This document shows positions 27,375 through 36,303 of a stretch of DNA of 64,000 nucleotides, in pieces. The notes beneath the pieces are model-generated. The model was not told where the DNA came from and did not search any database. It worked only from the letters and a program-made list of their open reading frames with translations. The translations under genes and the position numbers were made by a program. Each line of letters starts with the position of its first letter. Within the stretch, counting starts at the first letter, position 1. The DNA is from Marinobacter changyiensis (GTDB taxonomy: Bacteria > Pseudomonadota > Gammaproteobacteria > Pseudomonadales > Oleiphilaceae): contig NZ_VZZZ01000006.1 of NCBI RefSeq assembly GCF_009193265.1, forward strand, positions 372,001 through 436,000, written 5' to 3'.

Positions 27375-27436
27375 AGCAAACCTCGTCGTTGTGTTTAAAA
27401 AAGTTATGTTGGAGCGTGGTAGTCAGATTGTGCCGG

Positions 27437-28102
27437 TCAGCGCCGGCTGAAATAAAGCACCAGGCGGTCACCTGCCATCTGCAGCAGCTGAACAAAAATT
27501 ACCAGAAGCGCTACTGTAATCACCATCACGTCGGTCTGGAATCGTTGATAACCGAAGCGAATGGCCAAGTCGCCGAGACCGCCCCCGCCGACAACCCCGG
27601 ACATGGCCGCGTAAGAAACCAGCGTGATGGCCGTTACGGTTATGCCCGCAATGATGCCGGGCAGCGCCTCCGGCAGCAGGGCACCGGTGATGACCTGGCG
27701 CACCGAAGCGCCCATGGCCTGGGTTGCCTCGATAATCCCCCGGTCCACCTCACGCAATGAGGTCTCCACGAGTCGGGCAAAAAATGGTGCGCCACCGGCC
27801 ACCAGAGGCGGTATCGCACCGGCGACGCCCAACGAGGTACCGATAATCATCACCGTCACCGGAATCATCACGATCAGCAGAATGATAAACGGGACCGACC
27901 GCAGGATATTCACCACAAACGACAGCACCGCGTAAGCCACCGGCTGCTCCAGCAACTGGCGTTTGCCGGTCAGGAACAGCAACACCCCGACCGGCAACCC
28001 GATCAACACGCTGAATAACAAGGACACGCCCACCATAATCAGGGTGTCCCAGCTTGCCCAGCCGATTTCAGTCCAGTCTACGTTGGTCAGCATTTGTTCC
28101 AT
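27437..28102 (-). CDS. metI: Methionine ABC transporter permease MetI
   Basis: A 221-residue permease with five hydrophobic segments. The EAA loop for the ATPase contact is EATQAMGASVRQVITGALLPEALPGI near residues 125-150 and SYAAMSGVVGGGGLGDLAIRFGYQRF near 175 is characteristic of MetI. Its ATG overlaps the metN stop by one base. With MetN and MetQ it forms a complete importer; order on the minus strand is metN-metI-metQ, the standard operon. Confidence 0.95.
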   Translation of the reverse strand: MEQMLTNVDWTEIGWASWDTLIMVGVSLLFSVLIGLPVGVLLFLTGKRQLLEQPVAYAVLSFVVNILRSVPFIILLIVMIPVTVMIIGTSLGVAGAIPPLVAGGAPFFARLVETSLREVDRGIIEATQAMGASVRQVITGALLPEALPGIIAGITVTAITLVSYAAMSGVVGGGGLGDLAIRFGYQRFQTDVMVITVALLVIFVQLLQMAGDRLVLYFSRR

Positions 28103-29109
28103 CAGCGCACCACCTCCACGTGAACATCCGCCGCTTCCAGGGTTTGCATGGCGAGATCCAGGTCTCCCCCGACCAATGACAGGGTGAGCTGGCCATAGGG
28201 CGTCTCTTTGATGTGGTCAATTCGCCCGGACAGGATGCTGAAATCGACACCCGACTCACGGGCAACCTGGCCCAGCAAAGGTTTATAGGTCGCTTCACCG
28301 CGAAAGGTCAACCGCAAGATCCGGCCCTGGGCGCGGCCGAGATCCTGCTGCAGCTCTTTCTGGTCGATGTGCTCACTCTCCAGCACGAACTCCCGCGTGG
28401 TGGGGTGTTGCGGATGCAGGAACACATCGGTTACCGGGCCGATTTCCACCACCTTGCCGGCATCCATCACCGCGACCCGGTCGCAGACCCGACGGACCAC
28501 ATCCATCTCGTGGGTAATCAATACAATGGTCAGACCCAGCTCGCGGTTAATATCCCCCAGAAGACGCAACACCGATTGGGTGGTCTGGGGGTCCAGAGCA
28601 CTGGTGGCCTCGTCACAGAGCAGAATGGTCGGGCGACAGGCAAGGGCGCGGGCAATACCGACCCGTTGCTTCTGACCGCCGGATAATTGCGAGGGGTACT
28701 TGCGGGCCTGGTCTGCCAGGCCTACCCGCACCAGCAGCTCTTCCACCCGCGTGCTGATCTCACTGCGAGAGTAAATTCCGGCCAGCCGCATGGGGAATGC
28801 GATGTTGTCCGACACGGTCTTGGAAGACAGCAGGTTAAAGTGCTGGAAGATCATACCGACCTTGCGACGGAATGCCCGAAGTTCGTTGGCATCGTAGCCG
28901 GTCACATCCTCGCCATCAATCAGCACCCGCCCCCCGGTGGGGCGTTCCAACAGATTGATCAAACGGACCAGCGTCGATTTGCCCGCCCCGGAATGGCCGA
29001 CAATACCGAAAACTTCACCGGCCTCGATGGCCATACTGGTCGGATGTAATGCGGGGATCGCCCGGCCTCCGACCTGGAAGGATTTCTGAACCTGATCAAA
29101 TTCAATCAC
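28102..29109 (-). CDS. metN: Methionine ABC transporter ATP-binding protein MetN
   Basis: A 335-residue ATPase. Walker [10 protein letters not shown] near residue 38, Q loop IFQHFNLL, signature LSGGQKQR near 142, Walker [13 protein letters not shown] near 162, and H loop LITHEMD. The C-terminal NIL/ACT-like domain (about residues 255-335, including [22 protein letters not shown]) is the site of feedback inhibition by methionine in this family. First gene of the metNIQ operon. No SAM riboswitch or clear MetJ box was seen in the 188 bp upstream, though a TATACT-like minus-strand -10 element lies near 29165. Confidence 0.95.
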   Translation of the reverse strand: MIEFDQVQKSFQVGGRAIPALHPTSMAIEAGEVFGIVGHSGAGKSTLVRLINLLERPTGGRVLIDGEDVTGYDANELRAFRRKVGMIFQHFNLLSSKTVSDNIAFPMRLAGIYSRSEISTRVEELLVRVGLADQARKYPSQLSGGQKQRVGIARALACRPTILLCDEATSALDPQTTQSVLRLLGDINRELGLTIVLITHEMDVVRRVCDRVAVMDAGKVVEIGPVTDVFLHPQHPTTREFVLESEHIDQKELQQDLGRAQGRILRLTFRGEATYKPLLGQVARESGVDFSILSGRIDHIKETPYGQLTLSLVGGDLDLAMQTLEAADVHVEVVR

Positions 29110-29297
29110 GAAGCAACCTTGTGAGTGCAGCGTTTATGGGTAGCAACCAAGAAGAGCGCGCTAGTATAGCCCATTCAGCGGGTGAACCCGAGTGTGCGGT
29201 TTTGTAACCACTCACCGGAACTGCTAACGGTGTCTCAGCGGATACGCTACGATTATTACAACCTGGTAATTCTAATAATAAGAGGCTTCAGAGTTCA

Positions 29298-30719
29298 TTG
29301 GTCACCTCCACAACACCGCAGCCCCCACGGATGAGTTCGACTCAGGCCTGGGTCAACTATCTGAGCAAGGTCGAACTGCCGGTACTTGCCAACACCCTGC
29401 GCCGCATCAATGAGCTGACTGACAGCACCAGCAGCACTGTTAACCAGCTTGCTGCTGTTATTCTCAATGATGCCCAGCTTACCTCCCAGGTGTTGCGGCT
29501 CTCCAATACCGTGTTCTATAACCAGACCCGTACCCAGGTTGGCACCGTGAGCCGGGCCATTACGCTGATCGGCTTTGATGCGGTTAAATCCATGGCTATC
29601 TCGTCGCTGATTGTGGACGCGTTACTGGCACGCAGCGACCGTTCCCAGTTGCTGCAATGTCTGGCAAGGGCGCTTCATGCCGCTGTTCAGGCCCGCTGTC
29701 TGTTGCCCAAAAGAAACGAACAGGCACTGGAGGAAGTCTTTATTGGCGCCTTATTGATGAACATCGGTGAGCTGGCTTTCTGGTCCTGTGATACCCAGCA
29801 GGCTGATGAACTGGAAGCACGGCTACAGCGCAATGACCCGTACGTCGAGTCACAGAAAAAAGTGCTACGCACCACGTTCGCGGAGATCACCCGGGAGCTT
29901 GTCGAAGCCTGGTCTCTGGGGCCGTTCATCAAGGATGTAGTGGCGGCTGGTCAGCCCAACTCCAAAGCCGCCAGCCTGGTACGACACAGTGTTGAACTGG
30001 CCCGGTTGTCGGAAAAAGGCTGGCGTGGCGCGGAAATGGACCGGGTATTGGATGCCTTGGCCGAAGAAGTCGGTGAATCCACGGCTACTGTGCGGGATCA
30101 GGTGCGGATAAACGCCCTGGAAGCTTCCAAAATTGCCAACTCCCTGGGTATCCCCCAGGTCGGCGCACTGCTACCCGACGGCAGTAAATCAACCAGGTCG
30201 CAAACACCAGGCGTCCCACCTACGGATCCAGTTCTGGAACTTCAGATACTGCGGGAACTCAGCCACAGTCTGACCAACAAACCGGACATCAATGAAGTCT
30301 GTCAGCTCGTCATCGATGGTATTCAAAAGGCCGTAGGCATGAAGCGCATTGCTTTGCTGATGGTAGACCGCAGTGGCAACAAATTGATCCCCCGCAAGGT
30401 CGCCGGCCCGGACACTGATCCCTGGAGGGAAGCCTATGTGGTGTCCCGGGACGGCACCGGCGAACTGGGAGTGCTACTACCGCAAAAGGTATGCGGCATC
30501 TATCACCCCGCCCGCCAGACAGTGACGCCCGGGTTCGACCCCTGGCTATGCCAGGTGCCTGCCCTGATCGGCCCGTTGCTGGCTAACGGGCGGCTGGTGG
30601 GCATGTTTTACGCTGACAACGCCGATATCCACGCCGTGCCCGATGCCGGTCAACTGACCTCGTTCAGTCATTTTGTCCAGCATGCACAGTTGTGCATTAC
30701 GCTGCTATCCAGTCATTAA
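29298..30719 (+). CDS. HDOD domain protein with C-terminal GAF domain
   Basis: A 473-residue signalling protein. The HDOD domain (about residues 20-215) shows KVELPVLANTLRRINELTD, NDAQLTSQVLRLSNTVFYN and VSRAITLIGFDAVKSMAI, which are hallmark segments. The HD metal residues are not conserved, as normal for HDOD. The C-terminal part (about 310-470: LELQILRELSHSLTNKPDINEVCQLVIDGI, FYADN) is a GAF domain. HDOD-GAF proteins are linked to stress and cyclic-nucleotide signalling. The start is probably the TTG at 29298; an ATG 33 nt later is an alternative. Confidence 0.87.
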   Translation: MVTSTTPQPPRMSSTQAWVNYLSKVELPVLANTLRRINELTDSTSSTVNQLAAVILNDAQLTSQVLRLSNTVFYNQTRTQVGTVSRAITLIGFDAVKSMAISSLIVDALLARSDRSQLLQCLARALHAAVQARCLLPKRNEQALEEVFIGALLMNIGELAFWSCDTQQADELEARLQRNDPYVESQKKVLRTTFAEITRELVEAWSLGPFIKDVVAAGQPNSKAASLVRHSVELARLSEKGWRGAEMDRVLDALAEEVGESTATVRDQVRINALEASKIANSLGIPQVGALLPDGSKSTRSQTPGVPPTDPVLELQILRELSHSLTNKPDINEVCQLVIDGIQKAVGMKRIALLMVDRSGNKLIPRKVAGPDTDPWREAYVVSRDGTGELGVLLPQKVCGIYHPARQTVTPGFDPWLCQVPALIGPLLANGRLVGMFYADNADIHAVPDAGQLTSFSHFVQHAQLCITLLSSH

Positions 30720-30779
30720 AAGAACGCCGGGGCCTGTAACCTGGCGTCTTTCGGGGGGCCCCAACCCCTTTCCCAGGGC

Positions 30780-31475
30780 TTAAAGGTCGTACAGCCTGGT
30801 GACATGGAGAATCGGCCCCGTGGGCGCACCCGTCGTTGAACCACCTTTCGGCTCCAGACTGATCGCCAGGGTTCGGCTCTTCTCCAGCGCTGCGCGAACG
30901 GACTCATTGAGTTCAATCTGCAACACGTCATCCCCGACCGGAATCACGCCCAGGGACATCGGCTGGCCCTCCGCCGGAACTACCCAAAGCTCGTAATCCC
31001 GGTCCGGTTGCGCCGCCTCGGCAGCCACCGGCCTGAGGCGCAACCGGTTGGCATCGCCCACCTCACTTACCAACCAGAGCGGGTCTTTAACGTCCTCCTG
31101 GACGATAGCACCAAACAACAGTGGATAGCGCTCCGGCTCCGGCTGATTTACCAACAGTACCGCCATGAACATTGCTGCAGCCGTTGCCAACAAACCCAAG
31201 CTCGGCCACAGCCAGCCCAACCCGGACGTTGATGTGGCGGATGTCTGCTCAGGCCAAAGGCGCCTCTCGATAGCATTCCAGACCCGTTTTGGGGGCTCTT
31301 TTGGAGGCACTAGCTCGCCCAGTTCACCGAGTTTCTGCTCCCAGAACCAGACCTCCTGACGCACCCGGTATGATTCCATCATCCAGCGTTCAAAACGCTT
31401 CCGGGCAAGCCCTTTCAGGGAACCCAGTACGTATTCGGCGGCCAGGCTTTCAATGCGTTCAGGTGTTTTTTTCAT
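30780..31475 (-). CDS. RskA-family anti-sigma factor
   Basis: A 231-residue single-pass membrane protein. The N-terminal cytoplasmic part (RIESLAAEYVLGSLKGLARKRFERWM) is the sigma-binding region of anti-sigma-K-type factors, one membrane helix lies near residues 88-108 (WLWPSLGLLATAAAMFMAVLLV), and the extracytoplasmic RskA domain has DYELWVVPAEGQPMSLGVI and PTGPILHVTRL. Its ATG overlaps the stop of the sigma-factor gene by 4 nt. It should hold the ECF sigma factor inactive until regulated proteolysis. The adjacent DUF4331 module is the probable target regulon. Confidence 0.88.
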   Translation of the reverse strand: MKKTPERIESLAAEYVLGSLKGLARKRFERWMMESYRVRQEVWFWEQKLGELGELVPPKEPPKRVWNAIERRLWPEQTSATSTSGLGWLWPSLGLLATAAAMFMAVLLVNQPEPERYPLLFGAIVQEDVKDPLWLVSEVGDANRLRLRPVAAEAAQPDRDYELWVVPAEGQPMSLGVIPVGDDVLQIELNESVRAALEKSRTLAISLEPKGGSTTGAPTGPILHVTRLYDL

Positions 31476-32026
31476 CGTTCAAGACACCTTTTCAACACCT
31501 GTAAGCCACGCCGGATCCAACTTTTTACGGTACCCACCGGCGTACTCAGCGCAGTCGACAGCTCGTCATGGGTAAATCCGCGATAGTAGGACAGCAAGAT
31601 ACTGTCCCGCTGTACCGGACTCAGTTCATCCAGGCAGCCGGTCAGGGCCGCTGAGCCGTCCCTTTGCAAAGACGCCTCCAAAGGACCACCCCGTTCGTCC
31701 GCCAGCGTACTCAGCGCATCATCTCCGGCGGTCTGTCGTACCTTGCGGGCCCGGATCAGATCCAGTGTTCGATAACGAGCAATGGTCATCATCCAGCTCA
31801 TGGGCGAACCCCGGTCGCTGTGGTACTCACTGGCGTGGTGCCAGATTCGGATAAAGGCGTCCTGCAACGCTTCTTCCGCCAGTTCGTGCTGGCCCGCAAG
31901 CCGCTGGCAGAGGCCAAACATCCGGCCCGACACCTGTTCGTAAAGGCGCTGGAACGCCTTCCGGTCCTGACGCGCTACGCCACCCAGCAGAGCCATTAGC
32001 TCATCCTGCGTTGAGTCCTCAACCAT
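31472..32026 (-). CDS. ECF-family RNA polymerase sigma factor (SigK-like)
   Basis: A 184-residue ECF sigma factor. Region 2 spans about residues 24-95 with FGLCQRLAGQHELAEEALQDAFIRIW and SWMMTIARYRTLDLIRARK; region 4 spans about 130-180 with LSPVQRDSILLSYYRGFTHDELSTALSTPVGTVKSWIRRGL, the helix-turn-helix that contacts the -35 element. It is coupled to the RskA-like anti-sigma gene downstream and lies divergent from the DUF4331 gene. A 14-bp tandem repeat lies in the shared upstream region and could be the promoter or operator. Confidence 0.92.
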   Translation of the reverse strand: MVEDSTQDELMALLGGVARQDRKAFQRLYEQVSGRMFGLCQRLAGQHELAEEALQDAFIRIWHHASEYHSDRGSPMSWMMTIARYRTLDLIRARKVRQTAGDDALSTLADERGGPLEASLQRDGSAALTGCLDELSPVQRDSILLSYYRGFTHDELSTALSTPVGTVKSWIRRGLQVLKRCLER

Positions 32027-32071
32027 GAAGTCTATCCCTACTCGTGCTGGTTATTGGTTTTTCGGTGATTT

Positions 32072-32099
32072 GCTATGGGTACGTCGCTATAGGTACGTC
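32072..32099. repeat. 14-bp tandem repeat in the sigma factor/DUF4331 divergent region
   Basis: GCTATGGGTACGTC is immediately followed by GCTATAGGTACGTC, a head-to-tail pair with a single mismatch, 46 nt upstream of the sigma-factor start codon. Adjacent direct repeats at a divergent promoter fit a cooperative operator or two overlapping promoter elements. Confidence 0.6.
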
Positions 32100-32160
32100 C
32101 CGCTCCGACCGGGAGATGCGGAAAAAAATTCAATATTTTTTTGTTGCCGAGTGCATCTTT

Positions 32161-32182
32161 TGTGAGCTCTCGCTCGCTCACA
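32161..32182 (+). promoter_or_regulatory. Hairpin in the 5' leader of the DUF4331 gene
   Basis: TGTGAGC and GCTCACA form a perfect 7-bp inverted repeat with an 8-nt loop, 57 nt upstream of the DUF4331 start. It may stabilise the mRNA or be a binding site; no regulator is assigned. Confidence 0.4.
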
Positions 32183-32239
32183 GGTTGGAGCAATCATTAA
32201 TTCTCCCGAATCACCCTAACACTAGATGAGGAATAAGGA

Positions 32240-33712
32240 ATGAACACTCTCGTAAAACGCTCCGGCCTCGCCATCGCGATTGCCGGCATGTGTCTCTCTA
32301 GCGCTGTCAGCCAGGCTTCAAGCCACCGGGAAGCGCCGTTTATCACGGAAATTCCCAAAGTGGACGGCACCGATTTCTACATGTTTCGCAGCTACGAACC
32401 TGGCCGCGAAGACTTTGTCACCCTGATCGCCAACTACCTGCCTTTGCAGGATGCCTATGGCGGACCCAATTATTTTGATCTGGATGCGGATGCCATTTAC
32501 GAAATCCACATCGACAATAACGGCGATGCCACCGAAGACCTGACTTTCCAGTTCAACTTCAGTGACATGCTGAACGACATTCAGCTAGCGGTTGGGCCGG
32601 AGGGTGATCAGAAAATGATCTCGGTTCCGCTCAAGAACATCGGCGATGCCTCCGATGCCGCCAATGTCCAGTTCAGCCAGGAATATACCGTAGCGGTTAT
32701 CAGTGGAGACCGCCGCAGTGGTACCCGCCAGGTCGCTACCAACGCCACTACTGGCATGGAGAACTTCAGCAAGCCACTCGACAACATTGGCGGCAAGTCC
32801 TTCGCCGATTACGGCAGCTATGCTGATGGCTTCATCTACGATATTGCCATTCCCGGCTGCGGCACGAAAGGACGTGTGTTTGTTGGTCAGCGCAAAGAAG
32901 CTTTTGCCGTCAACCTGGGGGAAATCTTCGATCTGGTCAACACCAACCCGTTGGGCGCCCGCGATGGTGAGGGCCCGGGCGATCTGGCCGACAAGAATGT
33001 CACCTCCTTTGCGCTTGAAGTACCTGCGGCCTGCTTGACCGGCTCAGCACAAACAGCCTCCGGTGACCCGGTAATCGGCGCCTGGACCACCGCCAGCGTA
33101 CGCCAGGCACGGGTGATTAACCCCGCCCCGATGGCTAACGGCAAGGGCGCAACCATAGAAGGCGGTGCCTATGCGCAGGTTTCCCGTCTTGGCATGCCGC
33201 TGGTCAACGAAGTGGTTATTGGCCTGAAGGATAAAGATGCCTTCAACGCCAGTGAGCCCTCTGGAGATGGGCGGTTCATCGACTATGTCACCCACCCGAC
33301 GCTGCCGGAATTGCTGGAAATCCTGTTTGGTGCCGCCGGTGCTGTAGCCCCAGACAATTTCCCACGGACCGACCTCGTGACCGCCTTCCTGACCGGCGTA
33401 CCGAACGTTAACAGCCCGGTAGGCGTGACCGCATCGGAAATGCTGCGTCTTAATCCCGCGATTCCTGCAACCGCCGCCGCAAGCCAGAATGACCTGGGCG
33501 TACTGGGTGGCGACAACGCCGGCTTCCCGAACGGCCGTCGTCCGATCGATGACGTTGTGGATTCAGCATTGCGGGTCGTGATGGGTGCACTGACTACCAA
33601 TGCCCCGAACAGGGACACCCCGTTTACCGATGGTGTTCAGCTTGACCCAACCGAGCTGAAGGAGGTTTTCCCATACCTGCCAACCCCCATCGCCGGCTCA
33701 CCCAACTCGTAA
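32240..33712 (+). CDS. DUF4331 domain exported protein
   Basis: A 490-residue secreted protein of unknown function. A signal peptide (LVKRSGLAIAIAGMCLSSAVSQA) is followed by the DUF4331 hallmark SSHREAPFITEIPKVDGTDFYMF. Other conserved-looking parts are FQFNFSD, FVGQRKEAFAVNLGEIFDLV, RLGMPLVNEVVIG and GRRPIDDVVDSALRVVMG. The last is seen near the C-terminus in this family. Asp-rich segments suggest metal binding but this is inference. Downstream follow a small lipoprotein, a TPR protein and a HupE-like protein. A strong AAGGA ribosome binding site precedes the ATG. Confidence 0.9.
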   Translation: MNTLVKRSGLAIAIAGMCLSSAVSQASSHREAPFITEIPKVDGTDFYMFRSYEPGREDFVTLIANYLPLQDAYGGPNYFDLDADAIYEIHIDNNGDATEDLTFQFNFSDMLNDIQLAVGPEGDQKMISVPLKNIGDASDAANVQFSQEYTVAVISGDRRSGTRQVATNATTGMENFSKPLDNIGGKSFADYGSYADGFIYDIAIPGCGTKGRVFVGQRKEAFAVNLGEIFDLVNTNPLGARDGEGPGDLADKNVTSFALEVPAACLTGSAQTASGDPVIGAWTTASVRQARVINPAPMANGKGATIEGGAYAQVSRLGMPLVNEVVIGLKDKDAFNASEPSGDGRFIDYVTHPTLPELLEILFGAAGAVAPDNFPRTDLVTAFLTGVPNVNSPVGVTASEMLRLNPAIPATAAASQNDLGVLGGDNAGFPNGRRPIDDVVDSALRVVMGALTTNAPNRDTPFTDGVQLDPTELKEVFPYLPTPIAGSPNS

Positions 33713-33722
33713 GGAGTGACTT

Positions 33723-33971
33723 ATGAAACTCATTGTGAAGTTAACCGGAGTGGCCCTTACCGGGCTGGCCCTGGCGGGATGTTTCAACGGTAGTAGTGGT
33801 AGCAGCAGCCGGGACGGCGCACCCGATCTGGTTCAGACGCAGAACTTCACGCAGTTCGTGAAGGACGAGATCAACAACACCGCTGATACCCGCGAGGCGG
33901 TCAACATCAATGATCTGGAGTTCAGCTTCAATGATCAGAACAATGAACAGGCCTTTGACGATCTGTTCTGA
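33723..33971 (+). CDS. Small lipoprotein of unknown function
   Basis: An 82-residue predicted lipoprotein. Lipobox LALAGC places the lipidated Cys at residue 21, followed by a Gly/Ser-rich linker and a short acidic domain rich in Asn and Asp (ADTREAVNINDLEFSFNDQNNEQAFDD). It starts 10 nt after the DUF4331 stop with AGGAG upstream, so it is co-translated in the same unit. Nothing outside this gene cluster is recalled for it. It may anchor or partner the DUF4331 protein at the outer membrane; inference only. Confidence 0.8.
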   Translation: MKLIVKLTGVALTGLALAGCFNGSSGSSSRDGAPDLVQTQNFTQFVKDEINNTADTREAVNINDLEFSFNDQNNEQAFDDLF

Positions 33972-33996
33972 TGCGTGTGAGCGTGCCCGTCAGGTT

Positions 33997-35169
33997 ATGT
34001 CCGTTCTCCGGCTGACGGTTATTCACCCTGCCCTTCGGGGCGGGGTTTTTTCGGGGGTACTGGCTTTTACCGTGGCCACCCCGGCGCTCAGTGCACCAGC
34101 ACCGATAAACAGTGAATTCTCCGATGATCAGGTTCTGCTGACGCTACCGGACTTGTCAGCCACTCAACCGTCAGACATCCGCACCGCAGAGCAGCTTGCG
34201 GCTCAGGTCAAAACTCACCTGCAGCAGGCCCGTAGTGACGGCGACCCCCGTTTTCTTGGTTATGCCCAACGGCTCCTACAAGACTGGCCTGCAGAACGCA
34301 TGACGGACCGCCTGCGGGTATTGCGGGCGACGCTTTGGCAAAGCCTGCATCGCTTTGATGATGCCCGGGCCGACCTGAATCTGGTGTTGGCGAGCGATGG
34401 TGATTCACGGAATCAGATTCAGGCACTGCTGACCCTGGCCAATCTGGAGATTGTCCAGGGCCGGTACGAAAGCGCCCTGGCAGCCTGCAGCCTACTGGAA
34501 AAGCTCTATCCCGGCCTTATCGCTGCGAGCTGTCAGGCCCAGGTACTGGCTCGCACCGGACAGGCTGGCGCCGCCTATAAAGATCTGAAGTCACTCGCAC
34601 AACAAGACCAGTACCGGAACAATATAACGGCAATGTTATGGGTCGAAGGCACGCTGGCCGACATTGCCGCCCAGCTCGGTCAGCCAGAAGCGGAACGACA
34701 CTGGCGCAAGGTGCTCGCACTGGACCCCAATGATCTATACAGCCGGACCCAACTGGCGGACTGGCTGATTCAGGCCGAACGCTATAACCAGGCAATAGCT
34801 CTGACCGAAGGTTACAACGACGTCGATTCACTCGCCGTGCTCAGAGCCATCGCACTGCAGGTGACCGGATCTGAACAGGCAAAAGACCTGGTTGAAACCC
34901 TGCACGAGCGCTTCAGCGAAGCCCGTTGGCGAGGCAACCTGCTACACCAGCGCGATTACGCCCGTTTCCTGCTTGATCTCAAGCAACAACCGGACGAGGC
35001 CCTGAAGTACGCCCGGGGAAACTGGCAAGACCAACGCGAGCCGATGGATACACGGCTACTGCTACGAACCGCCAACGCCAGTGGCGACGCAGATGTTGCA
35101 AACTCCACCAACGAATGGCTAGCCACTATCAACCAGCGCGATGCCCGCTATCCGGAGGTCAGGCCATGA
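33997..35169 (+). CDS. Exported TPR-repeat protein
   Basis: About 390 residues. A signal-like N-terminus (VLRLTVIHPALRGGVFSGVLAFTVATPALSA) is followed by helical TPR-type repeats, for example ALLTLANLEIVQGRYESALAACSLLEKLYP, LWVEGTLADIAAQLGQPEAERHWRKVLALDPND and LADWLIQAERYNQAIALTE. It should scaffold protein contacts in the periplasm. The ATG is 26 nt after the lipoprotein start-stop junction and lacks a good ribosome binding site. Its first codons contain an intrinsic terminator, so expression probably depends on readthrough. The 3' end overlaps the HupE-like gene by 4 nt (ATGA). Confidence 0.82.
   Translation: MSVLRLTVIHPALRGGVFSGVLAFTVATPALSAPAPINSEFSDDQVLLTLPDLSATQPSDIRTAEQLAAQVKTHLQQARSDGDPRFLGYAQRLLQDWPAERMTDRLRVLRATLWQSLHRFDDARADLNLVLASDGDSRNQIQALLTLANLEIVQGRYESALAACSLLEKLYPGLIAASCQAQVLARTGQAGAAYKDLKSLAQQDQYRNNITAMLWVEGTLADIAAQLGQPEAERHWRKVLALDPNDLYSRTQLADWLIQAERYNQAIALTEGYNDVDSLAVLRAIALQVTGSEQAKDLVETLHERFSEARWRGNLLHQRDYARFLLDLKQQPDEALKYARGNWQDQREPMDTRLLLRTANASGDADVANSTNEWLATINQRDARYPEVRP
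34026..34051 (+). terminator. Intrinsic terminator embedded in the 5' end of the TPR gene
   Basis: CCCTGCCC-TTCG-GGGCGGGG forms an 8-bp stem (one G-T pair) capped by a stable TTCG loop and followed by six T. It begins 10 codons into the TPR reading frame. It would end most transcripts after the DUF4331 and lipoprotein genes. Confidence 0.82.
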
Positions 35170-36299
35170 AACACACCCTGCAGTGGTCCCTACTTATCAT
35201 TTTGGCTTTTGGCAGTGCCACAGTGGCGGCTCACAAAGCCAGCGACAGTTTTATCTACCTGGACCAGAGTAACCCGGAAGCCACCACTCTGCGTATGGAT
35301 CTGGCGCTGCGGGATGTCGCGCTGGTACTGCCTCTGGATAGCAATAACGACCTGCAGATTACCGGCGCCGAAGTCCGGGCCGCCCGGCCTGAAATCACCG
35401 GTCTTGTGGCCGGCGGGGTGACTCTCTCCAGCAGTCAGGGCCTATGTGCCCTCATCGGTCAGCAGTGGGGCCTTTCACGTCACAGCGACGGTGCCTACGC
35501 TGCGGCCAGTTACGGGGTCCAATGCCCAAATGGTGCCAGGCCGACCGGGTTGGATTACGACCTGTTGTTCGACGTTGACCCACTACACCGGAGTCTGGTC
35601 CAGTGGACAACAGCGGAGGGTGAATCACTGGCCGTGCTCGGGCCGGACAGCAACCGCCTTGACCTCGATGCCGGGCAACCCTCCGCGCTCACCACCTTCG
35701 GGACGTTCCTTTACGAAGGCATAGTCCATCTGCTGATCGGCCTTGATCACATCCTGTTCTTGCTGGTGCTGATATTGCCAGCCACTTTCATTCGCCAACA
35801 ACAGCGCAAGCATTCCCCATCCGCGCGCACTGTTCCGTTTGCAGCACGGCTGCTGGAGCTGGCTGGTATCGTTACGGCGTTTACAGTGGCGCACACCATC
35901 ACTCTCGCTCTGGCAGCTCTTGATGTCGTCAGATTACCAATCGCATGGGTTGAGATGGTAATTGCGCTGTCCATTGTGGTTGCGGCACTGAACGTGATCT
36001 GGCCGATACTGGGTAACAAAACCTGGAAGCTGGCTTTCGGGTTCGGGCTGATTCACGGGTTTGGTTTTGCCAATGTTCTGGGCGACCTGACCAGCGGCGT
36101 ATCACAGACCGTCACCGCTCTTGCTGGGTTTAATATCGGTGTAGAGGTGGGTCAGTTGGGATTGCTGGTAATTTTCTTCCCGCTGTTGTACTGGCTTGGC
36201 CGCTACCGGTTATACGCTCGCGCCGCCGTGCCCGCGACGATAATGGCAGTGTCCTGCATCAGCCTGTTCTGGGTGGTCGAACGCGCCGGCACACTATAA
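35166..36299 (+). CDS. HupE/UreJ-family membrane protein
   Basis: A 377-residue protein. A signal peptide (LLIILAFGSATVAAHKASDSF) precedes a periplasmic domain of about 170 residues, then a membrane domain of about six helices with the family hallmark FLYEGIVHLLIGLDHILFLLVLIL near residue 190 and ITAFTVAHTITLALAAL, IELVIALSI-like and GFGLIHGFGFANVLGDL. The His/Asp motifs (HLLIGLDH, AHTITL, IHGFGFA) fit the HupE/UreJ_2 group, which includes nickel and cobalt permeases. The large N-terminal domain sets it apart from classical HupE. Co-translated with the TPR gene; it may place metal in the DUF4331 module, which is inference. Confidence 0.85.
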   Translation: MKHTLQWSLLIILAFGSATVAAHKASDSFIYLDQSNPEATTLRMDLALRDVALVLPLDSNNDLQITGAEVRAARPEITGLVAGGVTLSSSQGLCALIGQQWGLSRHSDGAYAAASYGVQCPNGARPTGLDYDLLFDVDPLHRSLVQWTTAEGESLAVLGPDSNRLDLDAGQPSALTTFGTFLYEGIVHLLIGLDHILFLLVLILPATFIRQQQRKHSPSARTVPFAARLLELAGIVTAFTVAHTITLALAALDVVRLPIAWVEMVIALSIVVAALNVIWPILGNKTWKLAFGFGLIHGFGFANVLGDLTSGVSQTVTALAGFNIGVEVGQLGLLVIFFPLLYWLGRYRLYARAAVPATIMAVSCISLFWVVERAGTL

Positions 36300-36303
36300 A
36301 ACC

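Noticed and set aside
29110-29297. SAM riboswitch or MetJ operator upstream of metN
   Set aside because: No AGACGTCT-like boxes and no SAM-riboswitch core were found by eye.
30724-30751. Terminator after the HDOD-GAF gene
   Set aside because: ACGCC and GGCGT flank an imperfect stem with only three T after it; too weak to list as a feature.
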